This document shows, in pieces, positions 1-10,196 of a stretch of 64,000 bases of DNA. The first letter of the stretch is position 1; each line of letters opens with the position of its first letter. The stretch comes from Prochlorococcus marinus CUG1415 (GTDB lineage Bacteria; Cyanobacteriota; Cyanobacteriia; PCC-6307; Cyanobiaceae). The stretch covers positions 558,001 to 622,000 of the forward strand of contig NZ_JAAORL010000001.1 of NCBI RefSeq assembly GCF_017696015.1, in the 5' to 3' direction. The position numbers and the translations under genes are program-made. Under the pieces are notes generated by a model. That model was given only the letters and a program-made list of their open reading frames with translations. It did not search any database and was not told where the DNA came from.

Positions 1-20
1 CTCTATTTTTGGGTTCTAAC

Positions 21-3000
21 TTGAAAAAAATTAGATCTCTAAATTTAAATACAAAAATTATTTATTTAGGGATAATCATGTCCTTAGGATTTTTAGGCAC
101 CTTTTTATTAAATAATTTTTTAAGAGAAACTTATAGCACCAAGAAATCAGAACTAGAAAAAACCATTGAGAATTTTTTAAATAAAGAGGTTGATTTAGGT
201 GATTATGCTGGAATTAGATTTCTGGGGATTGCTATTGGGAATTCCAAAATTATTGATAAAAAAAATATAGATTCTGAAATTAAAGCTAAGAATATATATG
301 TGGGGATTATGCCTTTAAGGTCTTTTTTAAATCAAAAATGGATCATTAAAATAAAACCTGAAAATACTGAAATTAATATTGATAGGGACTTTTTCAAAAG
401 AGAAAAATTATATCTAAGTAATAAAAATATTTCTAAGTCAAATTTGAATTATGATTTAATTTTTAATTTAACTAATTATTCAAATTTTAAATTGAAAGGA
501 ATTGGATTAGATACTAAAATTAAGGGTGATCTTATATACAAGTCTGCTGATAAACAAATAATTGGAAATATAAAATCAAATTTTGAAGATAGGGGTAAGT
601 TAGTATTTAAATTTAATAAGAAACTTAATAAAGACTTTTTGAAATTTGAGTTTTTTTCAAATGGGCTCAAACTTGGCTTGTCTGAATACAATGTTGGAAA
701 TAGACAATTTTTATTAAAGGAAGGGAAGTTTAAATCCAATTTTAAATTTTACAAAATATCAAACCAAGCAATTTGTAAAGGAGGATTCTCTTTAAATAAA
801 CTAAAACTAAATACCTATGGATTACAGGAAGATATAAACTCTGATTCTTTAAATTTTGGTTGTGAAAAAAATAATTTAATAGCTAATAATCTTGCATTTA
901 AATATGGAAGTTTAATTTCAGATTTTAATCTTAATATTCCATTAAATCAAAGCGTTAATAAAATAGATCTTAAAGGAACAATTAAATTTGAAAATAGTTC
1001 AAACCCAGATGTCAATTTATCAGGGGGCATTCCATATTGGTTTGATAAAAGAGGAGTGAATTTTGGAAAGCTTAATTCTAAATTTGTATTAAATAGAACT
1101 AAGTTGGATAATTTAAATATTTTCAAAGGAAGAGGAATAAGCGGTTTTGTTACTGCTAATGGAGATTTTGGAGGAAGTATAAATAACCCTGAGCTTTTAG
1201 TTAAATTTAATGTTGATTATCCACAATACAAAAATATAAAAATCACAGAATTTTGGGGAGGTGAAATTAACAATAAAGATGATGAATATACAATAAACAT
1301 GAATAATAGAAATACGCCAGTTCCATCTTTTCTTACAATTAAATATGATTCAAATATAAAACTTAAGAAAGTAAATTTCAGTAGACTTTCTCGATCCAAA
1401 AAAGGTTCTAATTATGGAAGCTTAAATATGGTTAGAAAGGGCGATAAGATTAATTGGGATGCCAAGAATTTTCCTCTCAATGAACTTCAAATGGCGATAG
1501 GAAATGATAAGTTTGATAGGATTAGTGGAAATATTAATGGAACGGGATTTTTCTCGCTAAGTGATTCTTCCTATAGTGGAAGACTTGCTTGGAGTTTAGG
1601 TGAATATAGAAATATCAAATTTGCTAATTCTTTATTTTCTTTTGAAGTCAGAGACGATAATTATTATTTAAATTCTTCTTTATATCCAAATGATGGAGGA
1701 ATAATAGAAATTAATAATTATTCATCTAATAAAGAAATTTATGATATTAGTTTTGAAAATGTAAGTACAGATTGGACATTACTAACTATAGTTGATATTT
1801 TAGATTTTGATAATAATCAAATAAGTAAAAATAAGAAGTTAGAAAAAATAAAAAATTTAAATAATAATAAAAATAAAATAAGCAAAAATAAGACGTCGGG
1901 AAAACTAAAAACTTTAAATATTGATTTAAATAAAAAATCTTTAGAGGAAAAGGTCAATTTCATTAAAAACTATAATGCAGTAAATCTTTATTCTGGGGAT
2001 AAATATAATTTAAAGAAACTTATTAAAAAATTCGATGGTAGATATAATGCAGAATTACTAATAGATGCTAAAGAAAAAAATAATTTAAAAATAAAAAATG
2101 CTTACCTTGATGGCGCTATAGAATTAAATAGAAATACCTCTATTAGTAAAAAAGAAAAAATTTCGTTGCGTTTTAATGGAGGATTAATGAAAGGTAATGG
2201 AGAACTGAATGTTGATAAAATCCCTCTGAAAACTTTAAACTTATTATTAGATAACCCAATAGATTTAAATGGCACTTTGAATTTTAATTTAGAGTATGAT
2301 CTTGACAAAAACTTCTTAGAAATAGAAGAAATAAATTCAATCAATACATCAATTAATGAAAATAAGTTTAAATTTAGCAAAGGAGAGATTAAGGTTAATG
2401 ATCAAATAGTTACAACAAATTTAAAATTAAAATATGATAATTCCAACATTCCTATATACCTCAAAGGTTCTATCCCAATAAAAAATAAACCAGAAAAAAA
2501 AGATTTAAAACTTACTTTTGGCGGGGACAAACAATTTATTGATATTATCAATTTTTTATCTCAAGATTATTTTGATTTTAAGAAAGGAGACCTTTTTTAT
2601 ACCTTTAAAATTAGAGGTTCAATTGAAAAGCCAGAAATATCTGGAAGATTGAATATAATTGATTCAGATGTTGATATTCTAGATACTAATTTAAGAAATA
2701 TTAATTCGAGAGTTTTTTGGAATTCTTATGAAAAAGATTCAAAAATAATAAATGATATTGAAATCATAGAATTTGAAGCAACAGACGAGGATAAAGGGAC
2801 TATATCCATTACAGGAGTTCTTCCTCTTTTTATAAAAGATGATTTAATTGAAAAAAAGATTAGTTTAGAAACAAAAAACTTAAATCTAGTTTCTGAAAAT
2901 TTTAACTACATTTATGACTCAAATTTAAATGTAAGAGGATCAATTTTAAAACCCATTTTTTCTGGGGATATAACCTTGAGGGATGGTTCTTACAAATTAA

Positions 3001-4130
3001 AAAATTTTAATTTAGCAAGCAAGGAAAATAAAATAGATTGGGAAGAACTGACTTGGAATTATGATGATCAAATTGAAATAATATCTGATGAAACCCCTTT
3101 TAGCTTAGTTGAGTTAAGGAAAATTATCCCAAGTTATTTGCATACTTTTAGCTTTGATAATTTGAAATTAAAACTTGGACCAAACTTTAGAGTAGAGTAC
3201 TTAAATATAATTAAAACTCAATTATCTACTAAACCTCCAGGCACTGATTTAATAATAAATGGAAAAATAAAAGAAGATATTGACAAAAAAGAATTTAATT
3301 TAAAAGAAGATGATGATAAGAAATGTGGTTCTTTATCCTTACAAGGTCGTATTAACCTTATGAATGGAATAGCTAATTTGTACACAACACCATTTAAGCT
3401 AAATAAAAATAATGATAACCATTTAGCTTTTGCATCAAGAAGTTGTTTGGTTCCCTTAGTTAATTTTTCTCTTATTAGTAAAGTTCCAGAACCAATAAGA
3501 AAGATCAATCAAAACGACAAAGAAAATGACTCTTCAACTGATTTGAGTACTAATGATAATTCAAGAGACTTTGCTGCGATTGGTATTGGGAATACAAGAC
3601 TTATAAGAATTGAGGCCTCATATTATGGATACTTAGATGAATTAAGATCCAGTAATAATATCTTTTTGAGGAGTACACCCAGCTATAACCGCTCTCAAAT
3701 TATTGGTTTAATGAGCGGTAATTCAGCTAATTTAATTAATCGTACGTTTATTTCTCGAATTAATAATGCAGATGCATTTAGTGAAAGATTTCAGCTATCT
3801 TTATACCCCGCATTAATAGAAAATAATGATTCTCTAAATAATATTTACGCAAATGATAATTTAGATCTAGAAAATAGTGAAGGGTCGATTTCTAATATTG
3901 GACAATCTTCAGAAGAATGGATCACAGAAATTGGTTTTGATATTACTGATAAAGGTTGGATAAACTTTGCAATTCAAACAATCCCAGGAAGAGATGACAT
4001 ACCACCTCAAGGAATTTTAACTTTACAACATAATGAATTCTTTAATGAAAACATTGATTTGGAAGTAACAGGTTCTACTGATTCCAAAGGAGATTGGAAA
4101 AGTCAATTGCAATTATTCTGGAGATATTAA
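21..4130 (+). CDS. tamB: TamB/DUF490-like outer-envelope assembly protein
   Basis: A very large protein (about 1370 residues) with one hydrophobic segment near residues 13-34, then a long body of beta-rich, Asn/Lys-rich sequence, ending in a DUF490-type C-terminus that finishes in an aromatic residue (LFWRY). This is the layout of TamB/TIC236-type proteins, which bridge the inner membrane and the outer envelope and help lipid transfer or beta-barrel insertion. A low-complexity Lys/Asn stretch lies near residues 600-650. The frame is open to the left window edge. I chose the TTG at 21 because it begins a Lys-rich leader just before the membrane segment; a TTG at 9 or a start outside the window is possible. 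The family is likely; the exact role in cyanobacteria is inferred. Confidence 0.8.
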   Translation: MKKIRSLNLNTKIIYLGIIMSLGFLGTFLLNNFLRETYSTKKSELEKTIENFLNKEVDLGDYAGIRFLGIAIGNSKIIDKKNIDSEIKAKNIYVGIMPLRSFLNQKWIIKIKPENTEINIDRDFFKREKLYLSNKNISKSNLNYDLIFNLTNYSNFKLKGIGLDTKIKGDLIYKSADKQIIGNIKSNFEDRGKLVFKFNKKLNKDFLKFEFFSNGLKLGLSEYNVGNRQFLLKEGKFKSNFKFYKISNQAICKGGFSLNKLKLNTYGLQEDINSDSLNFGCEKNNLIANNLAFKYGSLISDFNLNIPLNQSVNKIDLKGTIKFENSSNPDVNLSGGIPYWFDKRGVNFGKLNSKFVLNRTKLDNLNIFKGRGISGFVTANGDFGGSINNPELLVKFNVDYPQYKNIKITEFWGGEINNKDDEYTINMNNRNTPVPSFLTIKYDSNIKLKKVNFSRLSRSKKGSNYGSLNMVRKGDKINWDAKNFPLNELQMAIGNDKFDRISGNINGTGFFSLSDSSYSGRLAWSLGEYRNIKFANSLFSFEVRDDNYYLNSSLYPNDGGIIEINNYSSNKEIYDISFENVSTDWTLLTIVDILDFDNNQISKNKKLEKIKNLNNNKNKISKNKTSGKLKTLNIDLNKKSLEEKVNFIKNYNAVNLYSGDKYNLKKLIKKFDGRYNAELLIDAKEKNNLKIKNAYLDGAIELNRNTSISKKEKISLRFNGGLMKGNGELNVDKIPLKTLNLLLDNPIDLNGTLNFNLEYDLDKNFLEIEEINSINTSINENKFKFSKGEIKVNDQIVTTNLKLKYDNSNIPIYLKGSIPIKNKPEKKDLKLTFGGDKQFIDIINFLSQDYFDFKKGDLFYTFKIRGSIEKPEISGRLNIIDSDVDILDTNLRNINSRVFWNSYEKDSKIINDIEIIEFEATDEDKGTISITGVLPLFIKDDLIEKKISLETKNLNLVSENFNYIYDSNLNVRGSILKPIFSGDITLRDGSYKLKNFNLASKENKIDWEELTWNYDDQIEIISDETPFSLVELRKIIPSYLHTFSFDNLKLKLGPNFRVEYLNIIKTQLSTKPPGTDLIINGKIKEDIDKKEFNLKEDDDKKCGSLSLQGRINLMNGIANLYTTPFKLNKNNDNHLAFASRSCLVPLVNFSLISKVPEPIRKINQNDKENDSSTDLSTNDNSRDFAAIGIGNTRLIRIEASYYGYLDELRSSNNIFLRSTPSYNRSQIIGLMSGNSANLINRTFISRINNADAFSERFQLSLYPALIENNDSLNNIYANDNLDLENSEGSISNIGQSSEEWITEIGFDITDKGWINFAIQTIPGRDDIPPQGILTLQHNEFFNENIDLEVTGSTDSKGDWKSQLQLFWRY

Positions 4131-4196
4131 GTCATAAATAAAGTTGGTTTAAAGAATCGTTAATTTGAATTATGATTAATTTAACTAGAAACTATT

Positions 4197-5507
4197 ATGG
4201 CCAATATCTTTGAAGTTTCTCAACCAGAGAATGATCTTTTAGAAAAAGCTGATCAAGTTCGTTTGGCATCAATAAAAATAAGTCAGACTGAAAATAACAA
4301 TAGAATTAAAGCCTTAAATTTTATGGCTGATTATCTAGAGAAAAATACTACAGAAATTTTAGAGGCTAATCATGAGGACTATACAAGAGCAGAAAAGAAA
4401 GGTATTTCAAAGGCTTTACTTTCTAGATTAAAGTTATCAAAAGAAAAATTAACTTCAGGAATTGAAGGAGTAAGAAAAGTTGGAGACTTGGTTGACCCTG
4501 TAAATCAAGTGCAAATCAGAAGAGAGCTATCCAAGGGATTGATCTTAGAAAGAAAAACTGTGCCTATCGGAGTCCTAGGGGTTATTTTTGAATCAAGGCC
4601 AGATGCTGTAATGCAGATTAGTTCTCTAGCAATAAGATCTGGTAATGGAGTTATGCTAAAGGGCGGAAGTGAAGCTAATTCAACAAATACTGCAATAGTC
4701 AAAGCATTGCAACAGGGTTTGCAGGAATCAGGCCTTGATAAAAATGCAATATGCTTACTTAAAAGCAGAAAAGATAGTATGTCGATGTTAAATCTTGAGA
4801 AATATATTAATTTAATAATTCCTAGAGGAAGTAATGAATTAGTAAAATTTATTCAGGAGAATACAAGAATACCCGTATTAGGTCATGCTGATGGAATTTG
4901 TCATTTGTTTATAGATAATGAGGCAAATCTCGAGATGGCTTTATCAGTGGCTTTGGACAGTAAAATTCAATATCCTGCAGCATGTAATTCTATTGAAACT
5001 TTATTAGTACATAATGAAATTGCACCAGTCTTTCTAGAAAAGGCTATACCTTTGTTTAATTCTAATGACGTTAAATTGATTGGAGATGAAAGATCAGTTG
5101 AATTAGGGTTAAAACATGAGGCTAGTCTAGAAGATTGGCAAACTGAATATTTAGATTTAATCTTAGCGATAAAAATTGTTGATGATCTTGAGGAGGCAAT
5201 CACTCATATTCAAAAATTTAGTTCAAAACATACAGATGGAATAATTACTGAAAATTTAAATACTGCTAAGAATTTTATGAATGTAGTTGATAGCACAGGT
5301 GTTTTTCATAATTGCTCTACTAGGTTCGCAGATGGGTTTAGATATGGATTCGGAGCTGAAGTTGGGATATCAACTCAAGCTCTGCCCCCAAGAGGACCTG
5401 TAGGTCTAGAGGGTTTGGTTACATATAAATATTTCCTAAAAGGAGATGGGAATATAGTTGATGATTTTTCATCTGGGAAGGCTATCTATACGCATAAGGA
5501 TCTTTAA
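4197..5507 (+). CDS. proA: Gamma-glutamyl phosphate reductase
   Basis: Catalyses the NADPH-dependent reduction of gamma-glutamyl phosphate to glutamate semialdehyde, the second step of proline synthesis, in the cytosol. The protein has 436 residues, close to the usual 415-430. The aldehyde-dehydrogenase-like fold is evident from the FESRPDAVMQ motif near residue 130, the KGGSEA motif that follows it and the catalytic Cys263 in the context YPAACNS. The C-terminal region contains the conserved ALPPRGPVGLEGL block. The ATG start follows a 66-base gap after the tamB-like gene; folB begins only about 11 bases after the stop, suggesting cotranscription. Confidence 0.95.
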   Translation: MANIFEVSQPENDLLEKADQVRLASIKISQTENNNRIKALNFMADYLEKNTTEILEANHEDYTRAEKKGISKALLSRLKLSKEKLTSGIEGVRKVGDLVDPVNQVQIRRELSKGLILERKTVPIGVLGVIFESRPDAVMQISSLAIRSGNGVMLKGGSEANSTNTAIVKALQQGLQESGLDKNAICLLKSRKDSMSMLNLEKYINLIIPRGSNELVKFIQENTRIPVLGHADGICHLFIDNEANLEMALSVALDSKIQYPAACNSIETLLVHNEIAPVFLEKAIPLFNSNDVKLIGDERSVELGLKHEASLEDWQTEYLDLILAIKIVDDLEEAITHIQKFSSKHTDGIITENLNTAKNFMNVVDSTGVFHNCSTRFADGFRYGFGAEVGISTQALPPRGPVGLEGLVTYKYFLKGDGNIVDDFSSGKAIYTHKDL

Positions 5508-5518
5508 ATTTTTTGAAG

Positions 5519-5881
5519 ATGGAAACATTTTTAAAAATTGAAAATATTAAACTTTGGGCTAGAGTGGGTGTCCTGTATGAAGAAAGGCAATTAGGTCAAC
5601 TATTTAGTTTGGATATATTTTTGTGGACTGATTTTGAAAAGTGTACTGCAAATGATGATATAAAAAAAACAGTTGACTATTCAAAATTAGTTGAAATTTT
5701 AAAATATCAATCAAAGAAAATATATTGTTTCACAATAGAAAAATACTCAAACGAAATTTTAGAAATTATTGATAAGGAATTTAAGCTTTCTAAAATTAAA
5801 ATTATTTTGACAAAATGTAATCCTCCAATTACTGGTTTTGATGGGAAGGTTTCAATAGTAAGAATTCTTGAAAACAAGTAA
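5519..5881 (+). CDS. folB: Dihydroneopterin aldolase
   Basis: Converts dihydroneopterin to 6-hydroxymethyl-dihydropterin and glycolaldehyde in folate synthesis. At about 120 residues it has the normal FolB size. It carries the family signature TVDYSKLVE in the middle, a Glu in the IEKYSNEI helix, and the catalytic-lysine block LTKCNPPI near the C-terminus. An in-frame TTG lies two codons upstream (5513), but the ATG at 5519 starts the protein where FolB sequences usually begin. It sits between proA and a lipase-like gene on the same strand with only a few bases on either side, so it is probably part of one transcript. Confidence 0.9.
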   Translation: METFLKIENIKLWARVGVLYEERQLGQLFSLDIFLWTDFEKCTANDDIKKTVDYSKLVEILKYQSKKIYCFTIEKYSNEILEIIDKEFKLSKIKIILTKCNPPITGFDGKVSIVRILENK

Positions 5882-5886
5882 AAGTT

Positions 5887-6480
5887 TTGGAAAAAAGAAA
5901 TCCCATTATTTTGATTCATGGTCTTTGGAATACTTCAACTATTTTTTCTTCTATTACCTCAAAACTTGATGAAATTGGAATTGAATATTTCGCCCCAACT
6001 CTTAATCATTCATTAGGAATGACTTCTATTATTGATTTAACAAATGTGTTGAACGAATTAATATTAGAGAAATACGGTTTAGAAAAAGAAATAGATATTT
6101 TAGGATTCTCTATGGGAGGAATAATTGGTAGATATTGGCTTCAAAAATTTAATGGATATAAAAGAACAAGAAGATTAATATCTTTAGGTTCCCCTCATAA
6201 AGGAACATTGATGGCTCAATTAGTACCTAAATACCCTTTTCGAGGAATATCAGAAATGAAAATAAATAGTAAGTTTTTGAGAGAACTTGCAAAAAATGAT
6301 ATTTTTCTTGATGATGTAGAGTGTATAAGTTTTTTTACTTACTGGGATCTAATGGTTTTTCCTTCCTGGTGGACTAATTTAAATTCAGGAGAAAAAATAT
6401 CAGTAAAAGTATATAAACACAGAAATTTAGTAAGAAATAATTCTTCTGTTAAAAAAATAATTGAGACAATTATGATGTAG
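5887..6480 (+). CDS. Alpha/beta-hydrolase, lipase-like
   Basis: A 197-residue alpha/beta hydrolase. The oxyanion-loop motif ILIHGLW is at residues 8-14 and the nucleophile elbow GFSMGG puts the catalytic serine at residue 75. A later SLGSPHKGT block is typical of the triacylglycerol-lipase/PGAP1-like group (as in bacterial EstA/LipA-like proteins). No signal peptide is visible, so it is probably cytosolic. Translation appears to start at TTG 5887, five bases after the folB stop. The 3' end overlaps the convergent oligopeptidase gene by about 11 bases. The natural substrate is unknown; a membrane-lipid or ester hydrolase is the most one can say. Confidence 0.8.
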   Translation: MEKRNPIILIHGLWNTSTIFSSITSKLDEIGIEYFAPTLNHSLGMTSIIDLTNVLNELILEKYGLEKEIDILGFSMGGIIGRYWLQKFNGYKRTRRLISLGSPHKGTLMAQLVPKYPFRGISEMKINSKFLRELAKNDIFLDDVECISFFTYWDLMVFPSWWTNLNSGEKISVKVYKHRNLVRNNSSVKKIIETIMM

Positions 6481-8560
6481 CTCCAGACAAACCCAATTGT
6501 CTTATTAGGGAATCTGTTTGTGGCTCTCTCCCCCTGAATAGTTTGAATATCTCTAGTGGAGATAAGCTTCCTCCTAAACTAAGTATTGTGTCTTTAAATT
6601 TTTTTCCTATTAACTTTAAATCTTCAGTATTTTCCAGATCAGCTTCTTCAAACATAGAAAAAGCATCAGCACTTAGAACTTCAGCCCATTTATATGAGTA
6701 ATATCCTGCAGAATATCCACCTGCAAATATATGACTAAAACAACAAAGGAATTGATCTTCTTGAATTGGAGCAATTACAGTTGTTTGTTCTGCAATTTCT
6801 CTTCTGATTTCATCTGCGGTTTTACCTTTGTTTTTATCAATATTACTGTGCAATCTGAGATCTGTAATCGCAAAATGAAGTTGTCTAAGAGTTGCCATCC
6901 CACAATTAAAAGTCCTGTTTTTTAAGATTTTCTCAAAGTTTTCATCGGATAATTTTTCTCCTGTTTGATAGTGTTTAGCAATATTCAATAGTGTATTTTT
7001 ATGGAAACACCAGTTTTCCATAAATTGACTTGGAAGTTCCACTGCATCCCATTCAACATTATTGATGCCAGCAGCTTGAGGGAGATTTACAGTAGTAAGC
7101 ATATGTTGAAGACCGTGACCAAATTCATGGAAAAGTGTCTGAACTTCTTCAAAACTCATCAAACTAGGTTTGTCTTTTGATGGGGGAGTCTGATTACAAA
7201 CAAGATAAGCCACAGGCAGGGTATTATTGCCAACATTATTTTTATTCAAACATTCATCCATCCAGGCCCCTCCTCTTTTTGATTCCGGTCTAGAATATGG
7301 ATCGAGATAAAAAGATGCTATTTTTTTATCTTCTTTATCGAGGATATTAAAAAACAAAACGTCATCATTCCAAGAAGGTGCTTCATTAGTTGCTTCGACA
7401 ACTTTAATTTCAAATAACCTTTCGCTTAGTCTAAATAAACCTTTTAAAACATCATTTAGAGGGAACCAAGGCCTCAAAGACTCTTGATCTAAATTGAACT
7501 TTTCCTTCCTAAGAATCTCAGACCAATAACTAATATCCCATGGCTCAATAGTCTCGGATTTTGGAAATCCATTATCTTTAGCAAATTTGTGGAGAGATTG
7601 TAATTCCAATTTTGCGGTTTTAAAAGCTGGTTCTCTTAATTCCTCTAAAAGGGTTTCAACATTTTTAATTTCTTTGGCCATTTTCGTTGACAAACTTAGT
7701 TCTGCCCAACTTTTATACCCAAGTAGATGAGCCTGTTTAGTTCTGAGAAATAATATCTCTTCAATAATTTGAGAATTATTTTTTTCTCCTTGAGACGCCC
7801 TGTTTACAAATGACTTATAGAGTTTTTCTCTGAGTTTTCGGTCAGTGGCATATGTCATAAAAGCTGTATAAGTTGGAATATCTAGACTTAATTTCCAAGG
7901 GCCATTTATAAAGTTAACTTGGCTATCTTTCTTTAAGTGATTATGAGCTGATATGGCCATTAGTTCTAGAACTCGTTCAGGAAGGCCTTCAACTTCAGAT
8001 TTTTTATTTAAAATTAAAAACCAATTGTTTGTAGCATCAAGAACGTTGTTGCTGAAATCTGTTGATAGCTTGCCAAGCTCTTCTGCTATTTTATTGAAAT
8101 CTTTTTGATCATTTTTTTGTAGTGAAATTCCTCTATGTTGCATCTCAAGAATTTCTTTATCTAAAATTCTGTTTTTGATTTGATCAAAGTTTTTTGACTC
8201 TTTAAGCTTGACTAAAGAATTGTAAATTATTTTACTTTGCCCAAATCTGTTACTCAAGCTAATAATCTCGGGAAGAAATTTTGAATAAATATCTCTAAGA
8301 CTTTCAGAGTTATTTACTGCATTTAAGTGGCTTATTACCCCCCAACTCCACCTGAGAACTTCATTGACTTCATTTAAAGGATTTATTACTTTATCCCAAG
8401 TTAAATCGTTCTGAATTAAATGATTAGATAGATTTTTCTCTATATTTTTGAAATCATTGCCTATCTTTTCTAATACACCTGGAAATTGTTTATTTATAGT
8501 TTCTGGAGTGAATTTTTTAAATTCTGGTAATTCTCCATATTTAAAAATTGAGGTTTCCAT
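6470..8560 (-). CDS. prlC: Oligopeptidase A-like M3 zinc metallopeptidase
   Basis: A 696-residue cytosolic zinc peptidase of the M3 (thimet/oligopeptidase A) family that degrades short peptides, including cleaved signal peptides. The zinc site HEFGH starts at His478 and is followed by the family block GINNVEWDAVELPSQFMENW, which supplies the third ligand. Length and the preceding helical domain fit OpdA/PrlC. The start is the ATG at 8560. The 3' end overlaps that of the convergent lipase gene. ndhD lies upstream on the same strand with an 18-base gap. Confidence 0.93.
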   Translation of the reverse strand: METSIFKYGELPEFKKFTPETINKQFPGVLEKIGNDFKNIEKNLSNHLIQNDLTWDKVINPLNEVNEVLRWSWGVISHLNAVNNSESLRDIYSKFLPEIISLSNRFGQSKIIYNSLVKLKESKNFDQIKNRILDKEILEMQHRGISLQKNDQKDFNKIAEELGKLSTDFSNNVLDATNNWFLILNKKSEVEGLPERVLELMAISAHNHLKKDSQVNFINGPWKLSLDIPTYTAFMTYATDRKLREKLYKSFVNRASQGEKNNSQIIEEILFLRTKQAHLLGYKSWAELSLSTKMAKEIKNVETLLEELREPAFKTAKLELQSLHKFAKDNGFPKSETIEPWDISYWSEILRKEKFNLDQESLRPWFPLNDVLKGLFRLSERLFEIKVVEATNEAPSWNDDVLFFNILDKEDKKIASFYLDPYSRPESKRGGAWMDECLNKNNVGNNTLPVAYLVCNQTPPSKDKPSLMSFEEVQTLFHEFGHGLQHMLTTVNLPQAAGINNVEWDAVELPSQFMENWCFHKNTLLNIAKHYQTGEKLSDENFEKILKNRTFNCGMATLRQLHFAITDLRLHSNIDKNKGKTADEIRREIAEQTTVIAPIQEDQFLCCFSHIFAGGYSAGYYSYKWAEVLSADAFSMFEEADLENTEDLKLIGKKFKDTILSLGGSLSPLEIFKLFRGREPQTDSLIRQLGLSGATS

Positions 8561-8578
8561 TTTTAAGGCAAATTAAAC

Positions 8579-10117
8579 TTAACTAATATTCGATATTATC
8601 CCTACTAATTTAGCTAAAGTTAACTGCTGACTGAGAGCATTAGTTGAAGATTCATATAAATTTATGGCGATCTTTGGCCAAAAACCTATCACTAAAGTAG
8701 GCAACAATAAACTGAAACCAATTGTCAATTCTCTACCATTCATTTCTTTAACTGTAGCTAGTGCAGGAATTCTGGGGCCAAAAAATACTCTCCTACACAT
8801 CGACAGTAAATAAATAGGAGTGAGTACAAGACCGATAGCTGCCATAAGAATTGTGATTGATCTAAATATAGAACTGAAGCCTTCTTGACTTGTGATACCT
8901 AGAAATATAGTTATTTCGCTAATAAAACCACTCATTCCAGGCAATGCTAGAGAAGCTAATGAGCTTGCTAAGAAAAAAGCAAAAGTTATCGGCAAGACCT
9001 TTGCTAATCCACCCATATTTGGAATTGAAAGAGTATTTGTTCTTTCATAAAATGATCCCGTAACGAAAAACATAGCTGCTGCAATAAGCCCGTGACTGAT
9101 CATCTGGAGCATTGCTCCGCTAATCCCTAAAGCATCCACTGCTCCAATCCCCAAGAGAACGAAACCCATATGACTCACTGAGCTACATGCAATTCTTCTT
9201 TTAACATTATCTTGTGCGAATGCATTTAGTGCCCCGTAAATTATATTAATGATTCCAAGAATGATTAATGCAGGGGCAATTTGCAGATGTACATCGGGTA
9301 ATATTTGAACGTTGAATCTTAATAAAGCGTAGCCTCCCATTTTTAAAAGTATTCCAGCAAGTAACATTGATACTGGTGCATTAGCCTCTCCATGCGCATC
9401 GGGTAACCAAGTATGAAGTGGAAAGATAGGAAGTTTTACTCCAAAACCAATTAAAAATCCAAGATATGATAACAATGCTAGGCTTCCGGTTACGTGTTTA
9501 TTTGTTAAGTCGGTAATATTTAAAGTAAAGGTATCGCCACTCAAGGCAAGTGCTAAACCACTTATGAGTATTAATAAAGAAGCTAAAGCTGTATAAAGAA
9601 TAAATTTAGTAGCTGCATATAATTTCTTTTTCCCTCCCCATATAGCAATAAGAAGATATACCGGAACCAACTCTAGTTCCCAAGCTAAGAAAAATAGCAA
9701 GAAATCTTGAGAAAGGAAAACTAGTGCCTGAGCAGATGCTTGCACTAATAATAGGGCAAAATATAAATTAGATTTTTTCTTTATTTTCCAACTTGCTGCA
9801 GCGGATAAGAATGTAATTAACCCACTCAAGGCAACCAAAGGAGCAGATAATCCATCTAAACCTAGAGACCACTCTAAGCCTATTGAAGGTAACCAAGTAA
9901 CTCTTTCCATAAGTTGCAAGGAGCTATCTGTAGTATTAAATTTTTGGAAAAGTACTCCCACTATTAGTAAAAAATCTATAAATAAAAAACTTAATGAGAT
10001 ATTTCTAGGGAGTGTATTATTTTCTCCTTCCTTAGAACTCAAGAAAGGCATTATTAGTGCCCCAATTAAAGGCAGTAAAACAATTGAGGATAGCCAAGGA
10101 AAATATTCTAAATTCAT
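8579..10117 (-). CDS. ndhD: NAD(P)H-quinone oxidoreductase chain 4 (NdhD)
   Basis: Membrane antiporter-like subunit of the thylakoid NDH-1 complex, which accepts electrons from ferredoxin, reduces plastoquinone and pumps protons during cyclic electron flow and respiration. The 512-residue product is almost wholly hydrophobic, with about 14 predicted membrane segments. It contains the conserved Glu in [14 protein letters not shown] and the [12 protein letters not shown] motif, with the family's Lys in the next helices. NdhD variants in cyanobacteria differ between respiratory and CO2-uptake complexes; the sequence alone does not tell me which type this is. Confidence 0.95.
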   Translation of the reverse strand: MNLEYFPWLSSIVLLPLIGALIMPFLSSKEGENNTLPRNISLSFLFIDFLLIVGVLFQKFNTTDSSLQLMERVTWLPSIGLEWSLGLDGLSAPLVALSGLITFLSAAASWKIKKKSNLYFALLLVQASAQALVFLSQDFLLFFLAWELELVPVYLLIAIWGGKKKLYAATKFILYTALASLLILISGLALALSGDTFTLNITDLTNKHVTGSLALLSYLGFLIGFGVKLPIFPLHTWLPDAHGEANAPVSMLLAGILLKMGGYALLRFNVQILPDVHLQIAPALIILGIINIIYGALNAFAQDNVKRRIACSSVSHMGFVLLGIGAVDALGISGAMLQMISHGLIAAAMFFVTGSFYERTNTLSIPNMGGLAKVLPITFAFFLASSLASLALPGMSGFISEITIFLGITSQEGFSSIFRSITILMAAIGLVLTPIYLLSMCRRVFFGPRIPALATVKEMNGRELTIGFSLLLPTLVIGFWPKIAINLYESSTNALSQQLTLAKLVGIISNIS

Positions 10118-10196
10118 TTATGGAATGAATAATTTTTTTATTCTAGTTGAAGTTGTACTAGCTTGAGACTATAACATTAAAAATGTCTAAGTAAAA

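Noticed and set aside
1830-1960. Lys/Asn low-complexity run in the TamB-like gene as a frameshift or insertion
   Set aside because: The frame stays open and the composition is usual for AT-rich genomes; homologous family members also have low-complexity linkers.
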